Program-made: the position numbers and the translations under genes | In this document: piece by piece, positions 44,898-55,913 of the stretch | Position numbering within the stretch: position 1 is the first letter of the stretch | How the letters are laid out: every line of letters begins with the position of its first letter | Assembly (NCBI GenBank): GCA_020746875.1 | Contig: JAGTJL010000017.1 | Span: 1,550,001 to 1,614,000, forward strand | Direction: 5' to 3' | DNA: 64,000 nucleotides | From: Rhexocercosporidium sp. MPI-PUGE-AT-0058 | Lineage: Eukaryota > Ascomycota > Leotiomycetes > Helotiales | Notes under the pieces: generated by a model | Seen by the model: the letters and a program-made list of their open reading frames with translations, nothing else | Databases searched by the model: none | What the model was told of the DNA's origin: nothing

Positions 44898-47346
44898 ATG
44901 ACAATGACCTCCACTCCAGAAGAAGCAGCAACCACAATCCTCGTATCCTGCAAGCAGACCCGTTTTCATATCGATAATCCGGTATACCAAGAGGTACGTG
45001 CTCAATCCCTACAAATTAGGAAGCGGTGTTGATGATATTCAGCTCGATATCGATGGTTTGAACATCACTGTCACCTCCGCTGGTGGAAAGGCAGCGAAGC
45101 CAAAAGGCAAGGCACGAGCAGACGGGCTGGAGATTCTAGCAAATGCAAGTTTGAAACTCAAAGCTGGTGTGCATTATGCTTTGATTGGGAGGAATGGAAC
45201 GGGGAAGTCAAGTCGGTATTCGAATCATGGTTTGGGACGAACGTAGCTGATGCATTCGATCCTCTAGCTATCTTGAAAGCTATTGCCGAGAAACTCATTC
45301 CGGGTATCCCTCTCCAGACGAGGATATCGATTTTGCAGCAAACGTCAAATGATGGATCGGAGGATGGCAGCGATCTCATTAGCTCACTTCAAAATGTCAA
45401 GCTCTCGGGCAATACACCGTCTGTTTTAGAATCCGTCATCGACAAAGCAACTTCGAGGAGTGAGATTCAACGAGAGATAGATAGTGAGAATTCGTTCTTC
45501 ATTCGTGTTCTTCGCTTACCGCTTTCTAGTCCTCTCAAGTGCGATTGATAAGGCAGAATCTGCACTCTCTCCTCTACGAGCTCTCCGTCGAGTGCATCAT
45601 GATCGTTTAAGGAAAGAGTTGTTCGAGCATGACAAAGATGCTCGGCTACGGAGTGGAACTCGGGGTATGGCAGCTAGAAAAGCTCTGATCGCCTTCGAGA
45701 AGAAAGTGGCCGAGTCAGAAGCACGGTGAGTTGACTTTCTACCTCTATTCTCCTATCTGACTTTCTGTAGTGTCAATCAAGCAGACGAAGAAATCGACGA
45801 GGAGGTAGTGAAAGAAGAAACCCATGCAGCAAGCGACTTGCTCGTCGAACTGCAATCACAGATCGAGCCCGGAAGAATCGCCGACATGGAAGTGAAAGCT
45901 CGAAGCATCCTCTCAGGCCTCGGCTTTCCCAAAACCCACCTCGAGAAACCAGTCTCTACGCTGTCTGGAGGATGGAAGATGAGGACGAACCTCGCCAGTG
46001 TTCTACTTCAACCGACAGACATCCTCATCCTTGACGAACCAACCAACTTCCTAGATCTTCTTGGCATAATATGGCTTCAAAAGTTCCTTCTGCAGCTTCG
46101 TGACGCTGGCCCCAATCCTCCATCTGTAGTTATAGTCTCTCATGATCGAGACTTCATCAACACCGTCTGCCAAGAACTCATCATCCTCCGCGATCAAGAC
46201 CTGACCTATTTCCGCGGCGATCTCACAGCCTACGACCATTCAATCCGCGACAAGAAGCTCTATCTCGGGCGAATGAAGGAAGCCCAAGACAAGCAAAAAG
46301 CACACATGCAACAGACCATTCAGCAGAACATGAAGCAAGGCAAAGCAGCTGGAGATGAGAACAAGCTCCGGCAAGCAAAATCCCGCCAGAAAAAACTGGA
46401 TAACAGGATGGGCATGGAGAAGAGCGCTACAGGAGGTCGCTTCAAGCTCAATCGAGATCTGGTTGGGTATCACCTCACAGCAAGAGCTGAAATCGATATC
46501 CCCGTCGACGAGAGAGGTGTCTCGATCTTCCTCCCTCCAGCTCCAGATCTCCGTTTCCCCGGTCCATTGGCGTCCCTCGAGAAAGTGACATTCAGATACC
46601 CAATTCTCAAGAAATCCCAACCCCCACCGCCAACAATCCTCCAAGAAATCGACCTTACAGTCCACATGGGCGATCGAGTCGGCATCGTAGGTCTCAACGG
46701 CTGCGGAAAGTCAACCATCATCAAACTTCTCACCGACACCACTAAGCCCACCAAAGGAACAGTGACCCGCCATCCTCGTCTTCGAATGGGATATTACTCC
46801 CAACACGCCGTCGAAGAACTCCAAGCACTCGGTCGAACGAATGGTGAGCTCACTGCTCTCGCGCTTCTCACCAAAGATGTCGCATCCGAGCTCGATGAAG
46901 GTGAGATCCGGGGTCTGTTGGGCTCACTTGGTCTCCCCGGCCGTACAGCATCTGATGTCCCCCTTACAAAACTTTCAGGTGGTCAACTCGTGCGTCTTGC
47001 ACTGGCGAGACTGCTCTGGAAAAGTCCCCAACTACTTGTTCTTGACGAAATTACCACACATCTTGATTTCCACACTGTGACTGCTCTGGCTGATGCGTTG
47101 AGTGGTTGGAACGGTGCTATTCTTGTCGTTAGCCATGACCGGTATTTGATTAGGAGGGTGGTAGAAGGTGAAAAAGAGGAGCTGGGGAGTGAAGACGACG
47201 AAAGTGAAGAGGAGGAGGATGAGGGCGTGGTGAGAAGGCGGACGGTGTTCTTGTTAAAGGGGGGCGTATTGAAGGCTCTCGAGAGGGGAGTTAGTGCTTT
47301 TGAGGAGAGTTTGGAGAAGAGAGTTGAGAAGCTGTTGGCTGCTTGA
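44898..47346 (+). CDS. ABCF-type ATPase (tandem ABC, no TM domain)
   Basis: Five exons (44898-44993, 45043-45211, 45268-45483, 45530-45725, 45771-47346) give 750 residues. ABC1: Walker A GRNGTGKS/T (split by intron 2), a long coiled insertion, signature LSGGWKMRT, Walker B LILDEPTNFLD, His loop VIVSHDRDF. A charged linker (QKAHMQQTIQQNMKQGKA) follows. ABC2: GLNGCGKSTI, LSGGQLVRLALARL, Walker B LLVLDEITTHLDF, His loop VVSHDRY. The absence of TM segments and the linker place it in ABCF, whose members act on ribosomes or ribosome assembly (Gcn20, Arb1, New1). Which subgroup it belongs to is unclear. ABC2 has DEITTHLD instead of the usual DEPTNHLD. The acidic C-terminus (EEEEDEG) is also distinctive. 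Confidence 0.88.
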
Positions 47347-47695
47347 GGGGTTCTGGGCGGATGTCTAGATTTTGTAAGAAATGAATTCCCACCAGGGCAA
47401 TGGTCTTTGACCAAGTCTATTCAAAGGAAAGGAGCAATGCCTTCACAGCAAGAGATAAACCCGCAATGACCAACAATGACGCATATAGACTCGAGACTGA
47501 ACGGCCCAAGCAAAAAATTCCGGCATTTTCAATCATTTAATGACTTGCTGGGAATTCGAGTTGATGTCATTGACTTCCAAATCATGCTCTAGATCATCAA
47601 CTATAACCTCTATCTCCTTTCGAGCCCTAGTACATACAGATGAAAGAGATCCCATTGCCCAGACGCCAAATCCATGTATCCCATCCGTCCGAGTC
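47347..47695. other. Convergent 3' region
   Basis: 349 bases between convergent genes; 3' UTRs only. Confidence 0.45.
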
Positions 47696-48415
47696 CTACA
47701 TGTTCTCCCTGAACATCGACCGCCTCTCAGTCGGGCTATCCATGCTATCCTGAGACTTGTGTCCCTTCACCGTATCGATTGGTCTTGGGCTGACACCTCT
47801 CAGACTGTTGCTGCTCGGCAGCTCGGCAGCATCGTCGAAAGGATTCTGTGCTGGTTTCCGTCCCATCTCCTCATCATATCTCCTGTCCAACCCAGCCTGG
47901 CTACCACCAATATACGGTTCCGGCTCCCTGCTCAAACTCCTCCCTCTACTACCCTCTCCATATCCCGGTGCAGGCGCAAGTCCAGCCCCCCGATCATTAT
48001 GCAGCCCTAACTCCTGCTCCTCGTAATACCCACCCGGTCCATATGCATCGGCCTCCGTACCAACCCTCGCATCCCACGCATCATCAGGATCAAGCGGTCC
48101 GAACCCGCGATTGCTCGCTCTCCCTCGCACATTGCTGCTCAGAGGCTCTTCGTATGCGCCGCCCGCAGACCTATTATTCCGGTTTTTGAATGCTTTCACT
48201 TTGTCGTTGACCCATCCCACGACACCTCCTCGTGCTGGACCAGGCGCACCGTATGATTCGGAACTATGGAAGGGGTTGTAGGATGCGAGTGTTGGTTGCG
48301 GAAGGCCAAGTCTCCTGGCGCGGAGATGGGTGTAGATGGCCCAGCCTATGCAGCTGGCTACCAGCACGAATGCGACGATGATGAAGAAGGCGCCGAGGCC
48401 AGAGACGTGTGCCAT
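47696..48415 (-). CDS. Single-TM fungal membrane protein with long disordered tail
   Basis: One exon, 239 residues, from ATG at 48415. Residues ~6-28 are one TM segment near the N-terminus (GLGAFFIIVAFVLVASCIGW) followed by YTHLRARRLGLPQPTLASYN. The remainder is Gly/Pro/Arg/Ser-rich and disordered, with SYNPFHSSES and a C-terminal SMDSPTERRSMFRENM. Homologues with this head are widespread in ascomycetes and often labelled 'acid phosphatase-like', but no phosphatase motif is visible. Probably an endomembrane or plasma-membrane protein whose tail recruits partners. Function unknown. Confidence 0.8.
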   Translation of the reverse strand: MAHVSGLGAFFIIVAFVLVASCIGWAIYTHLRARRLGLPQPTLASYNPFHSSESYGAPGPARGGVVGWVNDKVKAFKNRNNRSAGGAYEEPLSSNVRGRASNRGFGPLDPDDAWDARVGTEADAYGPGGYYEEQELGLHNDRGAGLAPAPGYGEGSRGRSLSREPEPYIGGSQAGLDRRYDEEMGRKPAQNPFDDAAELPSSNSLRGVSPRPIDTVKGHKSQDSMDSPTERRSMFRENM

Positions 48416-50048
48416 TGCCGCTCAGCTAGGCGTTGTAGCAGTTCCGTTGGCTTTCTGATGGCGAGTGTGTCGCCTTGGACTGTTGGTAGGCGTCGTGATG
48501 TTTTTCCTGTTGTGCCGCAAGTCGAGATCTGGGTCTGGGCTGAATGTTGAAGCTGGCCTGGAGCTGACACTACTTTCAGGATCCCAACTTGCCGTCATCG
48601 AACGTCTTGATTGGTGCAAATAGGTCACGTGGCAGGACCATCACTTTATCCACTTCACAGCTTCATCCTGAAATCTACCTCGTCTCAAAGACGTCACAGT
48701 GCAATGAATTTCTTTGTGGGTGAACTTTCTGCGATCGCGGTTCTTGCAGTTTGTGCCAGCAAGATTATCGCAGGTCAGTTGAGTTAATGATCAAGTAGTC
48801 GAGTCCTCGGAGACTGAAACTTAGGTAGTACGAGAGTTTCTGCTCCGAAGAATTGGAGCCACGTCTTTGCACCCAGCCGAGCTCGTCTCCTTTAGAGTCC
48901 TGTGAGGAAGCAGTTATTAAAAAGACCAGTTAGGAATGGCAAAGACACCTGAAGTCACTTGGAGTCGGTGCGCAGGGATTTAAAGCAATCGAAAGCAAAA
49001 TTGTCTTGCAGGAACATGTTATATTCAGGTCATCTTAGCTCGTCTGCATTCTTGTTGCCCCTTTCGGCCTGTCATATCATCCACAAGAGCTTGTTTGCTT
49101 TAGAGCCCGTTTGTGGACTTTGCACGACCGGTCTATATCCAAGGCCAGTTCCCCCACGTCTGGTCGAAATTGAGCAAGGCAATTGTTGTCAGCAAACGCT
49201 CAGAGGTGCCCTCTCATATAAGTGCCCTTCTTTCGTCACTTCATCGTTGGTATCATATCAAAAGCCTTAAATGTTCGAGGTAGTTGTATCTCTAGATTAA
49301 GTGCGTACGCATCTGTCAAGTCAATTGTAGCTCTCAGACTTGAGACCTCAAAGTCGACATCTTTCTTCCTCGGGTACTGATCATCATATTGCCACAGTGT
49401 ACATGTACTGATTGATTTCCTTTCCATAGCTCCTCACCAGGGTCATTCTTCCACCGATTGTGATATTTGAGATCCTCCCAGGATTTTCCAGTATCGCTCT
49501 TATCCTGGCAGGTAGTACTCACCATGGAAGCGAACGCATCTTCCCATCTACCCATCCTAGCTGCCTTGCTTGCTTGATCATGAACTGGAAAATATCGAGA
49601 ATACACATGAGCTGCTATGCAGGTCGCCGCCAACACAAACAATCTGATAGGCTACGTACAGCGGTGTACAAACGCCGAATCAGCATGTTCGAATCGAGCC
49701 GACTCGACCTTGGATACGAGAGGAATCAATGGAGATTATCCAGAAAACAAACCGTTTGGTCGTGGTGCATCCCGTCGAGCGATATACTGCCACTCATTCC
49801 ATTTTCTCTCCCCGACCCGCCAACACGAAAATGCATACAGCTCTGCATGTTCAGCACGTTGCCGGGACTTGTACCCTTGCTCGGCAAGTGACCTGAGAAT
49901 TTCAAATGCGGAGTAGACTATAATAGAGATTGGAAGGCAGACGGATGAGCTTGGGGAGAGCTTAATCCGATTCTCCTGAGGTGTTGACTTCTACAGCACT
50001 TCGACCCTCAAGACTCTCATCTTCTCCTCATCACTCCTATATTTCATC
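48416..50048. other. Intergenic
   Basis: 1.6 kb between divergent genes. ORFs at 49334-49642 (minus) and 49460-49916 (plus) overlap each other and have no domain. Nothing else supported. Confidence 0.4.
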
Positions 50049-51492
50049 ATGGGTCTCACACGTGCACAAGTTGATACTCTCATCATCATCGAGCGTACCA
50101 CAGCATCCGCTTCTGTGGTAGCAACGCTCGTACTCATTGGCACCTTCATTTTCATCAAAAGCTTCCGAACTCTCTCCAACACACTGATCTTCTACGCTTC
50201 CTTCGCAAACCTGTTTGCAAATGTAGCTGCTCTGATTGGTGGCTCAGCACTTGGAGATCTCAATGGCGCACTTTGCCAGTTCCAAGGATTTCTGCTAGAA
50301 ATGTAAGTGCCTTGTTCGAGCTCAGGAGATGGACTTATATCGACTAGGTTCATGCAATCAGATCCTCTCTGGTCTTGTGCTATGGCAGTCAACGTCTACC
50401 TAGTCTTCTTCCGGAGATACGATGCAGCTAGACTGAAGAAGCTATACTGGTACTACGGGATTTTGTGCTACGGCCTACCATTCATCCCAGCAATGTTCTG
50501 TCTCTTTTACCGGACGAAAGAGAAAGGGAGGATGTATGGAAATGCTACTGTACGTTGGTTTCTGAAATTTTGGTACAAAGCTGACAATTCCAGCTCTGGT
50601 GTTGGATCAAAACCGAATGGGCCCCAGTACGTATCTACTCGTACTACGCACCGATCTGGGTAGCGATTCTCGTGACATTCATCATCTACGTCCGAGTAGG
50701 CGTCGAGATCTTTCAGAAGCGATCAGAACTCCAAATTGCAGCGTACGATGGAAATGTTGCGTCCGCAACGATGGGTACATCACCCTCCCTTCTCCAAAGT
50801 CATTTCTGAAATCCATAGCCTCATCAACAGACCGAGACAAGAAACCCATCTTCCTCCCCCAACTAGCACCGTTCTCCGGCCTCCGCACAACCGAGATCGA
50901 AGTTACAACCGACCCCTCGACACAGCACTCATACACGAACTCCCCATCACCCTCCTTTACACGCGTAGAAAAAGCTCCAAGTCAACAAGATCTATACAGC
51001 ATCACCATCGTCTCCTCCCCAACCCCCTTCACAACAATGTACCCACAATCCTCGCGAGTCCCTCCAATCCTAACACACCGCACAACCACCCCGCCCAAAC
51101 GTCCCTCCACAATAGACAAGATCAAATGGGCATACACCCGCTGCGCGCTCCTCTTCGCAATATCCATTCTCATCACCTGGGTCCCCGCATCAGTGAACCG
51201 GGTTCACGGCTTGCGGTACCCGAACCATCCCTCTTTCGCGCTAAATATCGGATCGGCTCTCGTGCTTCCTCTGCAGGGGTTCTGGAATGCGGTTATATAT
51301 TTCTCGACGAGTGCGGGTGTTTGTCGAGATTGTTTGGGGCGTTTGAGAGGGAGGAAGAGGTGGGAGTTGGATATTGTGCATCTTGGGGGTAGGAGGGAGG
51401 GAAGTGATGGTGTGGGATTGGGGAGGAAGGGGGAGAGTATGTTGGAGTTGAGCAATAGGAGTAGTGCGGGGAGTTTGGGGGATTCGTTCTGA
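50049..51492 (+). CDS. cAMP-receptor-like seven-TM GPCR
   Basis: Four exons (50049-50302, 50348-50549, 50594-50774, 50819-51492) give 436 residues. TM1 VVATLVLIGTFIFI, TM2 LIFYASFANLFANVAALIG, TM3 around SCAMAVNVYLVFF, TM4 YYGILCYGLPFIPAMFC, TM5 IWVAILVTFIIYVRVG, TM6 LLFAISILITWVP and TM7 IGSALVLPLQGFWNAVIYF are all visible. LCQFQGFLLEMF before TM3 and CWIKTEWAPVRIYSYYAP before TM5 match the Dictyostelium CAR/fungal Crl (GprC-type) family. The large third loop is Ser/Thr/Pro-rich and could be phosphorylated. It should signal through heterotrimeric G protein, probably for carbon or other environmental cues; the ligand is unknown. Confidence 0.88.
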
Positions 51493-52789
51493 GATGGGTT
51501 TTGAAGAGAGGGTTTGGATTGGAAGAGTGGAGGTTCAAGAGGCAGTAAGAGCAAGAGGGTTTAATATAGACTAATGGGATCAGAAATACGGAAATAACTT
51601 CCGGAGGAGAAGAGCTGTGCTTGAGGTCGATACATCAACCAAATAGCTTCCGTAGTCATGATGAATTATGGCGTCGAGAACCTTCACATCGTAAGGGCGA
51701 AGGAAATGGACATCCTTCAGATTCTTTTCTCGTTCGTCAGCGGATGCCCGTTGATGATTTCCTCCTCAATGGAGATGAAGAGAGAATATGGCAACAATAT
51801 TGATAAACCAAATGGCAATTCCACAACTGATGACGTCGTAAAGCCGAGGGACATCGTAAAGTCGAGAGTGAGCTGAGAATGGTTGATTCGGACACAACTA
51901 AAAGAACCCAACCTAAGGGACTAAGTGGAGCTCATGCGGTTGAAATTTGCATGCACTAAATGTAAGCTAGCTGCTTGTCCTTTAGCCCGTCTATTCCGGG
52001 CTGCTAATCAACACTCGCTCCAAGGATGGGTGTCAGTCATATCATGTCACAGTAAGCGAGGAGGCAAACTCAATCTTCGCGGGGCACAGAACGCAGCACG
52101 GACTCACGCGACATTTTCGACGCGTGCAAAGTCAATAACAAGTCAACAACAAAAGAAAAACACCACTCTGACCTCTTCGCATTTCGGAAGAGATAGTGGT
52201 GTGCATTACATTGATTCAAAATCAATCTTGACTTTTGTTTTGTTTGCCTATTTAAAATCCGTCGATTCCTGTCCTGTCCAGTTCCAATCTGTTGGATTTC
52301 CCCCCACATCCATCAAAGTTTCGGTCCATTGGTCTATTCCCCAGCTCCGAGTCATGGCAAAGCGGCACGATCCCCAATTATAGTCAGGAAGTCGGTTCAT
52401 ACATGGGCTCGATGCAGAAGCTTGATGCTAAACCCATGCGGCGTCTTCTAGATCCGAGGCGATAGACTCGTATTTGGACTCCGCATCTCTCAGGAGAAGC
52501 GGGGATCAGAATGCTGCTTTTGGACATGAGAATGAGATTATTTGCCCCACCAAGCCCACCTTCACGACCGAACCGACCGGAAAGGGATGCATGACCGCTC
52601 TAGCCAGGAACAGCAGTTGTCAAGTTTCTTTTGGTATATATGTAGCTCTCTCTACTGCTCCTTGGACGAGAGGAACTCCATCCGTCTACCACATTCGTTT
52701 CCGATCCCCTTTCCCTAGACGATCATTTTTACTTAGGCTTATCTTAAGCCCTCACGCTCGTTTGCAAACCTCAGATATACTCATTCATA
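51493..52789. other. Intergenic, cutinase promoter
   Basis: 1.3 kb. A TATA-like GGTATATATG lies near 52633. No RNA or repeat recognised. Confidence 0.4.
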
Positions 52790-53949
52790 ATGTTTTTCGC
52801 ATCAGCTGTTCTCCTCGCGGCGCCTCTCGCGCTCGCTGCCAGTGTTGACCGTCTCGAGACGCGCCAATCCGCCTGCTCAGCCACACACATCTTCCTTGCC
52901 AAGGGTAACAATGAGCCCTACCCAGGACGTCAAGGAAAGCTCGTCAATGCCATCTGTTCCGGGCTCGCTAGCTGCGACTATGAGGATATTCTGTTCTACA
53001 ACCCAGTCGAGGCTCCATACTGTGGATCCGTGAATGAAGGTGTGGCCAACGGTATCGCTCAAATCACTGCCTACAACGCGAGATGCCCTGACACCAAGCT
53101 CGTCGTCAGTGGTTACTCTCAAGGTGCTCAGATTGTGTCCGACATCCTTGGAGGTGGTGGTGGAGTGTTCTTCCAGAACTGCGTGCAGACTACCTCGGCT
53201 GGTATCGATGTCAACTCCCCTGCTGGAAGGAAGAGTAAGTCAAAGCCCAGGTCGAGTCTAATCGAGATCCATATTGATGCTAATTGCACTTCCTAGTCGC
53301 TGCTGCGTTGGTCTTTGGAAACACCCGCCACACCGCAAACCAACCATACAACGTCCTCTCCGGCTCCGGTGCCAACGGCCTCTTCCCTCGCTCGGGAAGC
53401 CAAGCTGCTGGTCTCCTCACATACACCTCCGTGTTCCACGACTACTGCGTTGCCGAGGACCCAATCTGCGCCGGTGGTAGCATTGTCGCCGACCACTTGA
53501 ACTACTTTGACATCTACACCGACTCTGCCGCCGCCTGGGTGAAGAGCAAGCTCCTCGAGGCTCCTGCAGGAACACCTCCTCCAGTAACCACCCCCATTGC
53601 CACTCAAGCTCCTATCCCAACAGCCCCAGTTGCGCCCTACCCAACTGCCTCGTACAGCAACGGAACTGCCACCACCTGCACGGCCATCCCCGCCATCCCA
53701 ACTCCCACCACCACTGTCATTGTGACCGTCCCATGTGCCACCCTCGCCCCCTCGGTCTTGTCCTCGTACACTTCCGTTTACCCAGTCACATACCCAACCA
53801 CCACTGTCAACACCCCCGCCAACCCAACCAAGACCGGTGTTCCCACCAACGGAACGGTGACTTACACTGGTGGTGCTCAAGGCTTGGTCTCTGTCTCTGT
53901 TGTGGGAACCTTTGGTCTCGCCATCGCGGGAGCTTTGTTGTTCATTTAA
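52790..53949 (+). CDS. Cutinase-family (CE5) esterase with GPI-anchor signal
   Basis: Two exons (52790-53234, 53297-53949), 365 residues. The signal peptide is MFFASAVLLAAPLALAA. The catalytic domain (~26-245) shows THIFLAKGNNEPYPGRQG, nucleophile elbow VVSGYSQGAQI (Ser110), then VAEDPICAGG with the Asp and ADHLNYF with the His of the triad, and paired Cys as in cutinases and acetylxylan esterases. A ~100-residue Pro/Thr linker follows. The end (GAQGLVSVSVVGTFGLAIAGALLF) is a GPI attachment signal, so it is probably wall- or membrane-anchored, unlike classical free cutinases. Substrate (cutin, xylan acetate or wall ester) cannot be told from sequence. Confidence 0.9.
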
Positions 53950-54860
53950 AAGGTCAGCGAACATGATGACGATACATCTGATGTATGAGGAATGCGATCT
54001 TATATAAAGTACATAGTTCTAATAGAAACCCATAATTCTGCTTCCAATGGCTATGAGGGGGGTGTGTATTGCATGTGACGGCGGCATATGACAATTGACG
54101 ACTCGTGTTTTTAGTCGACACAACAACATGACTGTAACTACTCGTCAATGAATGCTTTCCCGAAGCAGGAGATGTTGGAGAAGCCGGTATTCCCAGCGGT
54201 ATCTCCTGACAACATAATCCGGTCAACTCGATACCCAATGTCGTCGTCTTGCGTCCCTCGCCTCGGCGCAGCCACAAAAACAACCTTCCCACCCAGCTTT
54301 AGCGAGATTCTTCGCTACCTTGCAGCAGTACTTGGTGAGGACGAGGATCCATTGGCTCCCAATGTGGTGCAGCCTCGCTTGCATCTCCAACCTTCCACAA
54401 TGTGGCGGCGAATCGATTTACAATGCCGTGACCAAGATCCAACCCACACATATGGGCACGATCGACGCGCCGCGATGCACAACGAAGAAAAACAAAACAC
54501 GAGGAGTCGATCTCGGAATGTCCTCCCCTCCCTCTTGTAGGTAGGTATCATTCGACCCCCGCTGACTGCCATGTGCTGCCACGCATATCAATCAGCCCGA
54601 TGGTGAAGGACGGCCTACGATGTTGTCGTAGGTAATTCTCATGCTTTCGGCGGGAAACAACAGCGGGTAACAGCGGGAAAGATCTCGTAATCTTTTCCAT
54701 CAGATAACCCCCCTTTCCCCACTTTTCGACCGCTGGGCGGCGTGGCGTGGGGGCGACGGCGGTTGATCTGGCTGATCTTGATCGTGCAGAGCGTGTGCGT
54801 GTGCAGGCAGGTGGTGTGACAGCGGTAGGCTTGCGTTACAGTACATAATTACGGAGGGAG
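53950..54860. other. Intergenic left of the MITE
   Basis: 911 bases. Overlapping short ORFs at 54148-54540 on both strands have no domain. 54690-54800 is G-rich (CGTGGGGGCGACGGCGG type). No gene supported. Confidence 0.4.
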
Positions 54861-54862
54861 TA

Positions 54863-55109
54863 ACGTAGGTGGTAAGCGACCCGTACCGGCAAGCGACCCG
54901 TACTCTTCCGTATTCAAGGCAAGTGAGATAGTCTTAGTGATAGATCTGAGGAATAAAAGCAACGTTTATGTAGGTCTTGGCGTCTTACAAGAAAATCTCG
55001 TTGAATTATTAATATTTTTATAGAGAATTTTCGCAATTATAGCGTTCTGATTGGTCTGTCTGGGCAGAGTACGGGTCGCTTGCCGGTACGGCTGGCTTAC
55101 CACCTACGT
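54863..55109. mobile_element. MITE with ~50-base terminal inverted repeats
   Basis: The left end starts ACGTAGGTGGTAAGCGACCC and the right end is its reverse complement, with near-identity over about 50 bases and TA on both sides (54861-54862, 55110-55111). Inside each repeat the unit AAGCGACCCGTAC occurs twice (once diverged). The ~150-base core is AT-rich and non-coding. TA duplication and no coding capacity identify a non-autonomous Tc1/mariner-class element. Confidence 0.85.
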
Positions 55110-55111
55110 TA

Positions 55112-55913
55112 CAGGCTCTTCGAGTCCTGCTGCATGCCCGCTCCAGCCGCAGCCGTGCAGGAATCCTGCCGGCTTAAGACGACAATTATACTTCCCGAGG
55201 ATGGATGCATGCAGACTCTGCACCTGTTGGGCAACTTTGATGACGTTCAGATATTCACTTCTCGATTGTTGAGCTGGGATACTTGCACTGTTGCACTCAA
55301 ATGCCAGAGCTCAGCGTGTTGCAGTCTGTCTAGCGGAGAGTGAGTTACAGTAAGTGTAAGTAGCCTAATTAGGTGAGGTGTTGCGAGAAGATATAGGTGA
55401 TCAGCCGCTACGGGGGATATTTCCATATTTCCCCTCCAGCCGCCACCTCTCCTGCCTGCCCTATCCTACCCTACAGTATCCTTCCCTATCCTGCCCTATG
55501 CTGCTGCCCCTGCGCTCCTTCCGTACCAAGCACAAGCCGCAGAAGACCTAATTACAGTACAGTACAGTACAGTACACCCCCCCACCCACCAGCCCAGGCC
55601 AGGCCCGGGCACATGCGCCAAACTAAGACAACGATGACTCTATCACTCCCCTCGCTGCACAGGTCCGTCCATACTACTACTAGTACTGTACTGTACTGTA
55701 ATACACCCGCCCCTCCATCTAGTCAACCTGGTCCAATCATACCCCCATCCTATCCAATCACATCCCAATCCCACCTCGAAACAGGCTGCTCAAACTGGCT
55801 TGTCAGACAGTTGCAACTCAACTAACTCCACTTGCAACCTGCTTCTTCGGTCGAGAGAAGGTCTACCCTATAGCTTCCTTCCCTACCTTTCCGCTTGTTA
55901 CGCCCACCCGCAG
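55112..55913. other. Intergenic, OPT gene 5' region
   Basis: About 800 bases, very C/T-rich from 55430, with the tandem and inverted ACAGT tracts listed separately. No gene seen. Confidence 0.4.
55553..55700. repeat. Inverted ACAGT/ACTGT microsatellite pair
   Basis: A (TACAG) tract at about 55555-55576 is mirrored by a (TACTG) tract at about 55683-55699, so ATTACAGTACAGTACAGTA faces its reverse complement about 110 bases away. It could form a hairpin upstream of the OPT gene. Confidence 0.55.

Noticed and set aside
49334..49916. Overlapping ORFs on both strands between the one-TM protein and the GPCR
   Set aside because: Mutually overlapping, no domain, no consistent splice model.
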